A DNA stretch of 34,367 nucleotides from an uncultured Verrucomicrobia subdivision 3 bacterium (GTDB taxonomy: Bacteria > Verrucomicrobiota > Verrucomicrobiia > Limisphaerales > UBA11358): contig CAISYZ010000070.1 in NCBI GenBank assembly GCA_903889895.1, forward strand, positions 1 to 34,367, given 5' to 3'. Position 1 is the stretch's first letter. The number at the start of each line of letters is the position of its first letter. The translations under genes and the position numbers were made by a program. A model generated the notes under the pieces. That model ran no database searches. It had not been told where the DNA came from and was given only the letters and a program-made list of their open reading frames with translations. Positions 1-7,768 of this stretch are shown here, one piece after another.

Positions 1-1
1 C

Positions 2-2662
2 GTCCATGAATCCGCCAATCGTCGGGTGTTTTACGATTTTACGTTGTCACCGCCCAAATCGGTTTCCATCGCGGCACTGGTTGGGAATGACCAGCGGATC
101 ATCGAGGCCCATGATGAGGCGGTTCAGGTGGCCATGCGTGAATTGCAAATTTACGCTGCCACACGGGTTCGCAAGCAGAATCAATATGCGCATCGGGTGA
201 CGGGCAATGTGGTAGGGGCAGTATTCCGGCATGACACGTCACGGGCATTGGATCCACATTTGCACAGCCATTGCATCCTGTTCAATGCCACACGCGATGC
301 CGTTGAAGACCGTTGGAAAGCATTGGAAGCCTGTGAAATGGTCACGGCGCAGAAGTTTGTCAGGAATGTTTATTATCACGAACTGGTCAGGTCGCTCCAA
401 AAATTTGGCTATGGCGTTGAAAACAATCCGCGTGGTGATTTTGAAATCGCCGGTGTCAGCAAGGAATTGATTGACCGATTTTCCAAGCGTCACCGGGAGA
501 TTGATGAAAAGACCAGGGAGTTTTTGGAACGTGAACCCGACAAGGCCGGTCAGAACATCAAGGTCATCCGGGCCAACATCGCGCACAAGGAACGGGCGCG
601 GAAGATCAAGGATGTGGGCATCGTCAAACTGCAATCCATCTGGAACAAACAATTATCATGGCGGGAACAGTTTCAACTGCACCGGCTGGACAAGCATCGC
701 TCACCGGAAACACCACAGAAGATGACAGCAGAACACGCGGTCGGTTGGGCGGAGCAGCATCTATTTGAACGCCGCTCGGTCGTCCACGAGCATGAGCTTT
801 GGCGTCACGCCCTGGAACACACGCGCGGCCAATCTATATCCCTGCCGGAAATTAAAGCAGCTACCCGGAGACGTGAATATATCCGTGACGAACAATTTCA
901 GGGCAAGATAACCACCCGCGAAGTCTTTCAGCGTGAGTTTAACATCGTCCGGCTGGCGCAAAACCAGATGCACAAATACCAACCGTTCGCGGCCAAATAT
1001 CAACCGTCAAACCGTTCGCTGGATGATGAACAGCGCAAGGCGGTCGAACGCATTTTATCCTCGCGTGATTTCGTCACCCTGTTTCGCGGCGGCGCGGGGA
1101 CAGGCAAAAGTTTTACGCTGCGGGAAGTCAAAGCGGGACTAATTCAAGCCGGTCATACCGTTCACGTCCTGGCACCGCAGCGCCAGCAGGTCGCCGATCT
1201 GGAACGGGACGGCTTTTCCGGCGCACAAACCATCAGTGCCTTGCTCAAGCAAAATTTTCTGACACGCGGGACGGTTGTTCTGGTGGACGAGGCCGGGCAA
1301 ATCGGTGGGCAACAGATGTTGGAACTGCTCTCGATGATCCAGACAGTCAAGGGCCGGGTCATCCTATCAGGTGACACGCATCAGCATGGGGCGGTCGAGG
1401 CATCCGATGCCCTGCGCGCCATTGAACAGTATTCGGGTCTTGGCTACGCGGAGCTGACGAACATCCGCCGTCAAAATCCCGGCGCGGCCAAAAATCAATC
1501 GGAACGTCGGTGGCTGGAACAATACAAGCTCGCCGTGAATGAAGCGCAGCAGGGCAAACTCGGCGCATCCTTCGACCGGCTGGACAATCAGGGCGCAATC
1601 ATCCCTTGCACATTGGCGGATCAGCAGGAAAAACTCGCGGCACATTTTCTTGAACTTTTCAAAAATCAACAATCCACCGTGGTTGTCTCACAAAGCTGGT
1701 CGGAAATTCACAAGGTCAATGAACAAGTGCGGTTCGGCCTGAAAACACAGAAGCTAATCGGCGAAGCTGAAACGACGGTCACGGCGCTGGAGCGGCAGGA
1801 TTTGACGGATGCGCAAAAACGCGACAAGCGGTTTTATCAACCAGACTCCATTTTGATGTTCAACCGTCCGACGGCCGGTTTCAAATCCGGCAGCGCAGGA
1901 AAAATGTGCGGCATCACCGACAGGCATCTGCTGATTGAAGCCGACCACCGCATCCGGCCCGTGCCGTTCAAGGAATTGGATAAAATCACCGTCTGCCAGC
2001 CAAAAGAACTTTCCCTGTCCACCGGCGACCGCCTGCAACTCAAGGCCAATGCCCAAAGCGACGACGGACGACGGCTCGCCAATGGCGAACTGGTGACGGT
2101 GAAGGAAATTCATCAAGACGGACGCATCACCCTGAATGATGGCCGGGTGTTGCCAAAACATTACCGGCAGTTCGTGCGCGGCTACGCGGTAACGTCCTAC
2201 GCCGCCCAGGGCAAAACCGTGGATTACGTCCTGTTCTCGGACTCTGCCGTCAAAGCCGCGACGAATGAGCAGCAATGGTATGTGACGATTTCGCGCGGTC
2301 GCAAAGGCGTGAAGGTTTTCACGGCGGACAAAATCCAGCTTCGCCAGAACATCGCCCATTCCGGCCACCGGACACTGGCGCTGGACATGACCAGTTCCGT
2401 CCAGGAGTTGGCCAAAATTTGGGGACGCGACATTGCCTACGTCCTCAATGTTCAACAGGCACAACGCCAATTTCCTGAACGGCAGGCCGAGGCTCTCCGG
2501 CAGGATGCGACGGCCGGGCAATCGCGAACCGCGAAGCAAACTGAATCCATCACCCCAACCGAGGCGGTCGAACCGCCGGCTCAAAAATCTGAAACCAACC
2601 GGCGGCGCATTGAAATTCCGCCAAAACAAAACACCCAAAAAAGTAAAGGCATGAGAGTATGA
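2..2662 (+). CDS. MobF-family conjugative relaxase-helicase (TrwC/TraI-like), 5' end outside window
   Basis: This is the nicking enzyme of a conjugative or mobilizable element. MobF relaxases cut the origin of transfer with an active-site tyrosine, stay bound to the strand and unwind it with a fused helicase. The reading frame is open from the first complete codon of the window. That codon precedes a motif typical of the relaxase N-terminus (FYDFTLSPPKSVS), so the true start and the catalytic tyrosines lie upstream. The metal-binding HUH motif is visible as DPHLHSH at 251-271. The helicase half has Walker A GGAGTGKS at 1088-1111, a Walker B-like VLVDEAG near 1280, and a late helicase motif with SYAAQGKT near 2195. 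The C-terminal tail is rich in Q, E, T and P. The 3' end overlaps the next gene by 4 bases (ATGA). The family call is firm; the mobility of this copy is inferred. Confidence 0.93.
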   Translation, partial: VHESANRRVFYDFTLSPPKSVSIAALVGNDQRIIEAHDEAVQVAMRELQIYAATRVRKQNQYAHRVTGNVVGAVFRHDTSRALDPHLHSHCILFNATRDAVEDRWKALEACEMVTAQKFVRNVYYHELVRSLQKFGYGVENNPRGDFEIAGVSKELIDRFSKRHREIDEKTREFLEREPDKAGQNIKVIRANIAHKERARKIKDVGIVKLQSIWNKQLSWREQFQLHRLDKHRSPETPQKMTAEHAVGWAEQHLFERRSVVHEHELWRHALEHTRGQSISLPEIKAATRRREYIRDEQFQGKITTREVFQREFNIVRLAQNQMHKYQPFAAKYQPSNRSLDDEQRKAVERILSSRDFVTLFRGGAGTGKSFTLREVKAGLIQAGHTVHVLAPQRQQVADLERDGFSGAQTISALLKQNFLTRGTVVLVDEAGQIGGQQMLELLSMIQTVKGRVILSGDTHQHGAVEASDALRAIEQYSGLGYAELTNIRRQNPGAAKNQSERRWLEQYKLAVNEAQQGKLGASFDRLDNQGAIIPCTLADQQEKLAAHFLELFKNQQSTVVVSQSWSEIHKVNEQVRFGLKTQKLIGEAETTVTALERQDLTDAQKRDKRFYQPDSILMFNRPTAGFKSGSAGKMCGITDRHLLIEADHRIRPVPFKELDKITVCQPKELSLSTGDRLQLKANAQSDDGRRLANGELVTVKEIHQDGRITLNDGRVLPKHYRQFVRGYAVTSYAAQGKTVDYVLFSDSAVKAATNEQQWYVTISRGRKGVKVFTADKIQLRQNIAHSGHRTLALDMTSSVQELAKIWGRDIAYVLNVQQAQRQFPERQAEALRQDATAGQSRTAKQTESITPTEAVEPPAQKSETNRRRIEIPPKQNTQKSKGMRV

Positions 2663-3018
2663 GCACTGAAAATCCCTGTTTTAACCTCAAACGCGGCGTC
2701 AATGGTAGTCACGTCCCGGCGGACAACTTGCGGCTGGAACTGAATCCAAAAGGTTTCTACCTGCTGCCCTACCACCATTTGGAACTCGTCAAATTTGAAG
2801 CAGGCGAAGGTTTGGACACGCTCACGCTGTCATTCTTGAAACGCACGGTGCTGATCACCGGTAAAAACCTGCGTGAATTGGGGCTGGCCCTGCAAGACCG
2901 CGCCGTGGAGTTCGTCAAACCCATGCCGGTGTTTGACCGGTATGCGTCACTGGCCATAAATGAAGGTTCGGTCAAAACGATTGAAATCCAAGAAAACCAG
3001 GAGAATGCTCATGCTTAA
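2659..3018 (+). CDS. Hypothetical protein of the mobile element, 119 aa
   Basis: I do not recognise this family. The ATG overlaps the relaxase stop codon (ATGA), so the two are probably translationally coupled. The product is soluble, with no membrane segment or signal peptide. The middle is strand-rich and hydrophobic (FYLLPYHHLELVKFE, then LTLSFLKRTVLITG), followed by a helix and a short acidic tail. This would fit a small compact beta-rich domain, but that is a guess. Its position between relaxase and excisionase suggests an accessory role in transfer or element maintenance. Its 3' end overlaps the start of the next gene by 8 bases. Confidence 0.75.
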   Translation: MSTENPCFNLKRGVNGSHVPADNLRLELNPKGFYLLPYHHLELVKFEAGEGLDTLTLSFLKRTVLITGKNLRELGLALQDRAVEFVKPMPVFDRYASLAINEGSVKTIEIQENQENAHA

Positions 3019-3265
3019 AGATAACCGCCAATTTTCAAAGTCAAGTCGTGCCGTTGATTCAAACGTTGCGGAAACGAAAACACATATTGAGAAAATGGGA
3101 TACAAGCGTGCGGAAGCAGCCATTTATTTGGGTGTCGCCAAAGTCACCATTGACCGTTTGACCCAGCGCGGTCTGCTGCACCCCTCGCGGGCGTTGCGGC
3201 ATCCGATTTATTCCAGAGACGATCTGGACCGCTTTTTGCGGGAAACCTCCGAGCCAATCGCGTAA
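3011..3265 (+). CDS. Excisionase-like helix-turn-helix protein, 84 aa
   Basis: This is a small DNA-binding protein of the MerR/excisionase-type winged helix class (HTH_17-like). The core reads YKRAEAAIYLGVAKVTIDRL, then GLLHPSRALRHPIYSRDDLDRFL. This is the usual pattern of a recognition helix, a wing with an arginine/histidine-rich loop, and a closing D-L-x-x-F-L helix. Such proteins bend attachment-site DNA and steer a tyrosine integrase toward excision, or act as repressors. I chose the ATG at 3011 because AGGAG at 2999-3003 is well spaced from it. The in-frame ATG at 3005 is too close to that site, and an earlier one at 2960 lies inside the upstream gene. The convergent integrase ends 40 bases downstream, consistent with a recombination module. 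Confidence 0.82.
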   Translation: MLKDNRQFSKSSRAVDSNVAETKTHIEKMGYKRAEAAIYLGVAKVTIDRLTQRGLLHPSRALRHPIYSRDDLDRFLRETSEPIA

Positions 3266-3304
3266 TCAATGGGCTGCGGTCTCTGTGCTGCTGGCGGCGT
3301 CTGG

Positions 3305-4759
3305 TTATTGCGCCGGTATTTTGGCGCGGATTTCGTTTAGTGTGGCTTCGGGCGTTCTGGCCGAAAATTCATCCGCCAGCGCCGGGCGGTCGGCAAATTC
3401 CTGTTTGAACACCTGGCGTCCCATTGCTTGTTTGGCCGTTTCCAGAAATTTTTCTGCGGAAACAATCCGGACTTCTTCATGGAGTTGTCCCCAAAAAACT
3501 TCCAGCGGGTTTTCCGACACCCACCACGGATAGTTGTATTTCGTTTTGGCTTTGGCGATGGCGCGGCGGTCGTCGGCAGGAAATGGAGATTTTCCGGCCT
3601 CCACCTCCGATGGTTTTTGCAGCGGAACACTGTTGGGCGGCTGATCGAAACTCACCCGTTTAATCATGGCAAAACTGTGTTCTTGGCGGAGATGCCCGTA
3701 GCGTTTCATCGCCAGCGCGCCGCCGTCTTTATGCCCAAGCCAGCGGCTCACCGTCGGAATGTCCACGCCCGATTCAATGCAAGTCGTAGCAAAGAAATGC
3801 CGGAAATCGTGATGGGTAAATTGTGGCAAGGCGAGCTTCTTGCAGGCAGTTTGCAGACATTTGCGCGCACTTTTGATCGGAACAATCCGGTCTTTCGGCT
3901 GCGGTTTTTTTTGCGCCTTCAATCGCGTCAAAAATTCGCACAGCCTTTCTGACATCGGGATGGTGCGGGGAGCAGCTTCAGTCTTGGTGCCGGGCAGAAA
4001 AATGGTGCCGCGTTCAAAGTTAACATCGCCCCAGAGCGTCGGTCTCTTTTCGCTGGCCTCCCCGCCGCCAACCACTTCACCGATGCGCGCGCCGGAATAC
4101 GCCAGAAATTCAACCAAGTTTGCACCGTCCTGGCATTTTTCCTGATTGTCCTTTTTGCCGTCTGACTGTCGTATGGCGCTGATTAGCTGCTTAAACTGAT
4201 CCAGGCTGGGAACCACAATCTGTTTGGAAATGATTTTCCGACGTTTGATATGCCTGGCTGGATTGGAAAGAATCAGTCCGCGATTAAGGGCAAAATCAAA
4301 AACCGCATTCAAAACGTCCAACTCGTGGACAAAAGTTTCGGAAGCCAGAATCGCCCCCCGTTCCTTTACCCAGCGGTCGCAATTCTGCTCGGTGATGTTG
4401 CGGACCGGCAAATTCTTGAAATATGGGGCCAGACCCTTGATATACATTTCCCGGCGTTTAACCGTGCCGGAACTGGCCGCGTGCCGGTTCGTTTCCAGCC
4501 ATAATTTCGCGGCTTGCTCGAAGTTCAATTTTGCTTCAGGGGAAATTTTCAAACAGCCGATTTTCGCCCGCAAGTCATTCAACCGGCGGTCGGCCAGTTT
4601 CCGGTCTTTGGTTTTGAGCGAACGGCGAAACTGCTTGCCTCCCCGCTTCAACAAGGCATAATATCCGTTCGATGATTCGAGCCGATACAGGTTCTCTGCG
4701 ACTTTATGAAAAGCCGGTTTTTCAACCGGCTTCGTTGTGTTTTTGCCCGTCATTTTCAT
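3305..4759 (-). CDS. Tyrosine recombinase / phage-type integrase
   Basis: This is a site-specific recombinase expected to insert and excise the neighbouring mobile element. Reading from the N-terminus there is an Arm/SAM-like DNA-binding region (a lysine-rich beta segment, then FEQAAKLWLE and the core-binding helices). The catalytic domain follows, with the first arginine in YSGARIGEV, the H-x-x-R box in HHDFRHFFAT, the second histidine in WLGHKD and the nucleophile tyrosine in MKRYGHL. After the tyrosine there is an unusual extension of about 120 residues rich in charged and aromatic residues. The longest open frame begins at a TTG at 4792. The first ATG (4759) is preferred and gives 484 aa. 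No clear ribosome site is visible. A 9-bp inverted repeat (4711-4732) lies in the 5' coding part. The gene converges with the excisionase-like gene. Confidence 0.93.
   Translation of the reverse strand: MKMTGKNTTKPVEKPAFHKVAENLYRLESSNGYYALLKRGGKQFRRSLKTKDRKLADRRLNDLRAKIGCLKISPEAKLNFEQAAKLWLETNRHAASSGTVKRREMYIKGLAPYFKNLPVRNITEQNCDRWVKERGAILASETFVHELDVLNAVFDFALNRGLILSNPARHIKRRKIISKQIVVPSLDQFKQLISAIRQSDGKKDNQEKCQDGANLVEFLAYSGARIGEVVGGGEASEKRPTLWGDVNFERGTIFLPGTKTEAAPRTIPMSERLCEFLTRLKAQKKPQPKDRIVPIKSARKCLQTACKKLALPQFTHHDFRHFFATTCIESGVDIPTVSRWLGHKDGGALAMKRYGHLRQEHSFAMIKRVSFDQPPNSVPLQKPSEVEAGKSPFPADDRRAIAKAKTKYNYPWWVSENPLEVFWGQLHEEVRIVSAEKFLETAKQAMGRQVFKQEFADRPALADEFSARTPEATLNEIRAKIPAQ
4711..4732. 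repeat. 9-bp perfect inverted repeat in integrase 5' coding region
   Basis: AAGCCGGTT at 4711-4719 and AACCGGCTT at 4724-4732 pair perfectly around a 4-base loop. On the minus strand the hairpin would form within the first 20 codons of the integrase mRNA and could dampen translation. It may simply reflect the encoded Lys-Pro and Glu-Lys-Pro residues. Confidence 0.4.
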
Positions 4760-4860
4760 GCAAAAACATAGCACAAACCAGTAGGGTGACAAGTATGGGT
4801 TACAAGTCGGAGGTTGAAGGCATGGCTATTTCTTCAGAAGTCGTTAATAAACAATAGGAT

Positions 4861-4936
4861 GGGTTGGTAGCTCAGTCGGTAGAGCAGTGCCCTTTTAAGG
4901 CATTGGTCGAGAGTTCGAGTCTCTCCCAACCCACCA
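4861..4936 (+). tRNA. tRNA-Lys (anticodon UUU)
   Basis: A complete cloverleaf can be drawn by hand. The 7-bp acceptor is GGGTTGG paired with CCAACCC. The D stem is GCTC/GAGC. The anticodon stem is GTGCC/GGCAT with loop CTTTTAA, giving anticodon TTT at 4894-4896. The T stem is GAGAG/CTCTC with loop TTCGAGT. The discriminator base is A and the CCA end is encoded (4934-4936). The integrase gene lies on the 5' side of this tRNA, 100 bases away, with the mobile element stretching to the left. The tRNA is a plausible landmark for the insertion, although elements more often sit at the 3' side of their target tRNA. Confidence 0.98.
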
Positions 4937-5035
4937 TTCTTTCTTTCAGGCCGCATTTATTTTGCCGGCGATGGTCTAGGAAAAGCTTCCGCAGGAATCC
5001 TGCTTGGACGGGAGACCAGCAATTTTATTTTGCCG

Positions 5036-5905
5036 TTATTTTTTGCCGCCGCCCAAAGTGATGATCATGCCTTCGCGGGCCGCCTCCACCTTTAGCTCGC
5101 CGCGCTGCTTTTTCACGAGGGCGCGGGCGTGTTGCAGCCGGCGGTCGATTTTCCGGTCGTCATGGTCGGGGTCATGGTGGAACAGGACGAGTTTTTTCAC
5201 GCCGGCCTTGAGCGCGAGCGCCACCGAATCATCCACACAGCCGTGGCCCCAGCCGGTGTGCTTTTTATATTCCGCGCGGTCGTATTGTGAATCCAGCACC
5301 AGCACGTCCGCGTCCCGGACGAAATCCAGCATTTCCCGATCATCGCCGCCCAGCCTCGGCTCGGTGTCGGGGAAAAAGCAGATGAGGCCATCGGGCGAAA
5401 ACAGCCGGTAGCCCACGGTCAGTCCGGGATGGTTGGCGCGATGCGCCTGAATCAGAAGGTGGCCGATGCTAAAATTAAATTCCTTCAGCTCCTCAATTTC
5501 GATGTTGCTGGGCAGTTGGGAAAACGGCACGGGGAAATAGGTGCTTTCCATCTGGCCGGTGAGCGCGGACACGAGGCTTTGGCGCGCGCCTTCACAGCCC
5601 AGAATGCGCAGCCGGGAGCGGGCCTGGTAAATCGGCGCGAAGAAAGGCAGACCCTGAATGTGATCCCAATGCGTGTGTGAAATGAGCAGCGTCAGGTTGA
5701 GCTGGCCGCGCGGAAATTCCTCGAGCAGCGATTGGCCAAGTTTGCGCAAGCCCGTGCCGGCATCTAAAATGACGATGTCGCGGCCACAACGAACTTCGAC
5801 GCAGGTGGTGTTGCCGCCGTAACGCACGGTATCCGCGCCGGGAGATGGGATGGATCCGCGAACGCCCCAAAACTTGATGTGCGTGGCCGTCTTGATGCGG
5901 TCAAT
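5036..5905 (-). CDS. MBL-fold metallo-hydrolase with non-canonical start
   Basis: This is a metallo-beta-lactamase-fold hydrolase of the PhnP/cyclic-phosphodiesterase-like group, with two metals expected. The metal motif reads ISHTHWDHIQGLPFF, and later ligands are likely in DSQYD and in LVLFHHDPDHDD. The substrate is unknown. The first canonical start in frame is a GTG at 5827 (263 aa). However, upstream codons in the same frame still encode FWGVRGSIPSPGADT directly before RYGGNTT, which is the standard N-terminus of this group. Between that motif and the in-frame stop at 5906-5908 there is no ATG, GTG or TTG, only ATT (5905) and ATC codons (5896, 5878). Translation therefore probably starts at a rare AUU/AUC codon, or the sequence contains an error. 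The outer limit of the frame is given as start. Confidence 0.85.
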   Translation of the reverse strand: MDRIKTATHIKFWGVRGSIPSPGADTVRYGGNTTCVEVRCGRDIVILDAGTGLRKLGQSLLEEFPRGQLNLTLLISHTHWDHIQGLPFFAPIYQARSRLRILGCEGARQSLVSALTGQMESTYFPVPFSQLPSNIEIEELKEFNFSIGHLLIQAHRANHPGLTVGYRLFSPDGLICFFPDTEPRLGGDDREMLDFVRDADVLVLDSQYDRAEYKKHTGWGHGCVDDSVALALKAGVKKLVLFHHDPDHDDRKIDRRLQHARALVKKQRGELKVEAAREGMIITLGGGKK

Positions 5906-6064
5906 CTACCGCAGGCTGTGGAAAAGCCAAATTGAAAAAATTTGCGCCGGGCATTTTATCCGGCTGGCCGCTGGAACCGTTGGTAAAACTTTATCCGCGC
6001 TGAAATTTTGGATTTGCCATGTTTGAATCCACGGAGAGTATTGAGCTTTGAACATTTGGCAAAA

Positions 6065-6847
6065 ATGATTTCTTACTGGGAAATATTCGGCTTAGCCGGT
6101 TCTGCTATCGGTGCGGGCGCAATCAATGCGGTTGCCGGTGGCGGCACTTTGCTGACCTTTCCGACCTTGCTGGCCTTCGGCACATCGCCGCTGGTCGCCA
6201 ACGCCACCAGCACTCTGGCGCTGGTGCTGGGAACCAGCGGCGGCATGTTTGGCAACCGGCGTCACCTCAAAGCCATCACGCCCTGGCTGAAACTGTTTTT
6301 GCCGGTGAGTCTGCTGGGCGGCTTGATTGGCAGCGCCCTGCTGACGCACACCAGCAACCACACTTTTTCCAAGCTGGTGCCGTTCCTGATTCTGTTCGCA
6401 ACGGTGCTATTTCTCGCCCAAGGTTTTTTCCGGCGATTTGCCAGTTCCCATTTGTCTACCGATGGCGACGCCAAATCCGGCCGGGTCTATTGGGCGGCGA
6501 TCAGCCTGCAATTTCTAGTATCAATTTATGGCGGCTATTTCGGTGCGGGCATCGGCATCCTGATGCTGGCGACGCTGGGCTTTGTCGGGATGCAGAATAT
6601 TTTTGAGATGAACACGCTCAAGACGGTTTTGGGTTCGCTGCTCAATCTGGTGGCGGCGGTGTGGTTCATCGGCGCCGGCCTGATTGACTGGCGGCGTGCG
6701 GCCATCATGACCGTGGGTGCCGTGGCGGGTTATTATTTGGGTTCACATTATTCCCAGCGCATTTCGCAGGCGAGAATCCGGCAAATCATTACGGCCATTG
6801 GCTTTTTAATTTCCGCAGCCACTTTCTACAAAGAATTTCTGCGCTGA
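6065..6847 (+). CDS. TauE/SafE-family membrane permease (sulfite/anion exporter-like)
   Basis: This is an inner-membrane protein of 260 aa with about eight hydrophobic helices. The N-terminal half carries the family signature AINAVAGGGTLLTFPTLLAFG followed by NATSTLALVLG. The second half repeats the fold with YGGYFGAGIGILMLATLGF. Members export sulfite, sulfoacetate or other small organic anions, or are uncharacterised; the substrate here cannot be read. The ATG at 6065 gives a normal N-terminus just before the first helix. A longer frame from a TTG at 6008 adds a non-hydrophobic leader and is less likely. The gene diverges from the MBL hydrolase and is followed at once by a convergent small membrane protein. 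Confidence 0.88.
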   Translation: MISYWEIFGLAGSAIGAGAINAVAGGGTLLTFPTLLAFGTSPLVANATSTLALVLGTSGGMFGNRRHLKAITPWLKLFLPVSLLGGLIGSALLTHTSNHTFSKLVPFLILFATVLFLAQGFFRRFASSHLSTDGDAKSGRVYWAAISLQFLVSIYGGYFGAGIGILMLATLGFVGMQNIFEMNTLKTVLGSLLNLVAAVWFIGAGLIDWRRAAIMTVGAVAGYYLGSHYSQRISQARIRQIITAIGFLISAATFYKEFLR

Positions 6848-6850
6848 AGC

Positions 6851-7177
6851 TTAATCTGCCCCGTCCTTCTTTTCAGGAAATCGGGCGAGCAGAAAACATC
6901 CGGCGGCAACCACACCCGAAGCTGTTACTATCAACAGCGCCTGGGTTCCGGGTTGCTGCAAGTCGTTGCGCAAGTCTTCAATTAACAAACCCTCCTTGCC
7001 ATAAAGCATACTCATCTGTCGCGACTCTGCCTTGTAGTAGGCTGACATAGCGGGATCGTTAGATAAGTCCGCCGAGCGGATCCCCGCCCAGTAAATAATT
7101 GCCGCACCAACCAGCCCCACCAACAAAAAAATCCCGCCGGCTAGGTTATAGCGGCGGGAATGACAATCCTTTGACAA
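6851..7177 (-). CDS. Small two-helix membrane protein, 108 aa, unknown function
   Basis: I do not recognise this family. The product has a hydrophobic helix near the N-terminus (GIFLLVGLVGAAIIYWAG). A soluble stretch of about 45 residues follows, with several tyrosines and methionines, then a second helix (ALLIVTASGVVAAGCFLLA) and a short charged tail. This gives a hairpin topology. The only usable start is a TTG at 7177, which lowers confidence in the exact N-terminus. The gene ends 3 bases past the convergent permease gene. It lies 8 bases downstream of the repeat-protein gene on the same strand, so it may be co-transcribed with it. Confidence 0.6.
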   Translation of the reverse strand: MSKDCHSRRYNLAGGIFLLVGLVGAAIIYWAGIRSADLSNDPAMSAYYKAESRQMSMLYGKEGLLIEDLRNDLQQPGTQALLIVTASGVVAAGCFLLARFPEKKDGAD

Positions 7178-7185
7178 GGGTCAAA

Positions 7186-7542
7186 TTACTTTTTGGCCTG
7201 CGCGGCCTTTACCTTGGCCCATCTGGCTTTGGCGGCGGCGGCAATCTTGGCGCGGGCTTCGGCGCTCATTTTTTTGCGCGCTTTCTTTGCCGGCGCAACA
7301 ACGGCGGTTTTGCCCTTGGCAGCCTTGATTTTGGCCCAACGCGCCTTTTGCGCGGCCGCGACTTTCGCCCGGCCTGCAGCGCTCATGCCACCTTTTTTCT
7401 TGGCTGCCGGCTTGGCTACCGCCGGCGCGGCTTTTGTTTCACCGCCAACAAGCGCGGTAAGTTCAGATTGAAGCCGGGCAATCTTTTCTTGAAGATCGGC
7501 GGCCTTACGTAGTTGAGCTGGTGATAAGTTGATAATACTCAT
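7186..7542 (-). CDS. Alanine/lysine-rich repeat protein, possibly nucleoid-associated
   Basis: This 118-aa basic protein has two parts. Residues 5-35 form a short amphipathic, coiled-coil-like helix (LRKAADLQEKIARLQSELTA). The rest is low-complexity Ala/Lys/Pro with two near-identical 24-residue repeats. They start at residues 53 and 92 with MSA, each ends in KARWAK followed by a valine/isoleucine-lysine run. The repeat resembles histone H1-like and other lysine/alanine tails thought to bind DNA, RNA or ribosomes. No enzymatic domain is present. It starts with ATG, in an AT-rich upstream region that holds a 10-base direct repeat. A role in binding nucleic acid is inferred from composition only. 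Confidence 0.75.
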   Translation of the reverse strand: MSIINLSPAQLRKAADLQEKIARLQSELTALVGGETKAAPAVAKPAAKKKGGMSAAGRAKVAAAQKARWAKIKAAKGKTAVVAPAKKARKKMSAEARAKIAAAAKARWAKVKAAQAKK

Positions 7543-7582
7543 GTAATAATTAAACCAGCTTAGTCGAAATAGGCAATAATAA

Positions 7583-7649
7583 AAGTAGTATGGTAAGTTG
7601 TGATAAGTGTTTTAAAACCACATATCAAACTAGTGGCTTAAGTAGTATG
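7583..7649. repeat. Direct repeat AAGTAGTATG upstream of repeat-protein gene
   Basis: The 10-mer AAGTAGTATG occurs at 7583-7592 and again at 7640-7649 (57 bases apart), in the AT-rich region between two divergent genes. The spacing is near five or six helical turns, so a regulator site is conceivable. Chance cannot be excluded. Confidence 0.35.
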
Positions 7650-7768
7650 ATTGTCTTTAAGTCAGCCATGTGTAATCGCAGTCTCTGTATCGCTAAATAG
7701 TTCAAAGTTAATTTGGCAGGCGTGTTTCCCTAGTTGCGGGCAGTGCGTTTGAAAGTTACTTTGGTCGC

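Noticed and set aside
1754..2638. 294-codon antisense frame in the relaxase
   Set aside because: The sense frame has the helicase motifs in this stretch. The antisense product shows no domain.
4672..4857. Small plus-strand frame between the integrase start and the tRNA
   Set aside because: It overlaps the integrase 5' end antisense, has no ribosome site and no recognisable product.
4794..4872. Possible attachment-site direct repeat (ATGGGTT before and at the tRNA start)
   Set aside because: Only 7 bases are shared between 4795-4801 and 4859-4865, too few to call a core. A real att repeat would be expected at the far element end, outside the window.
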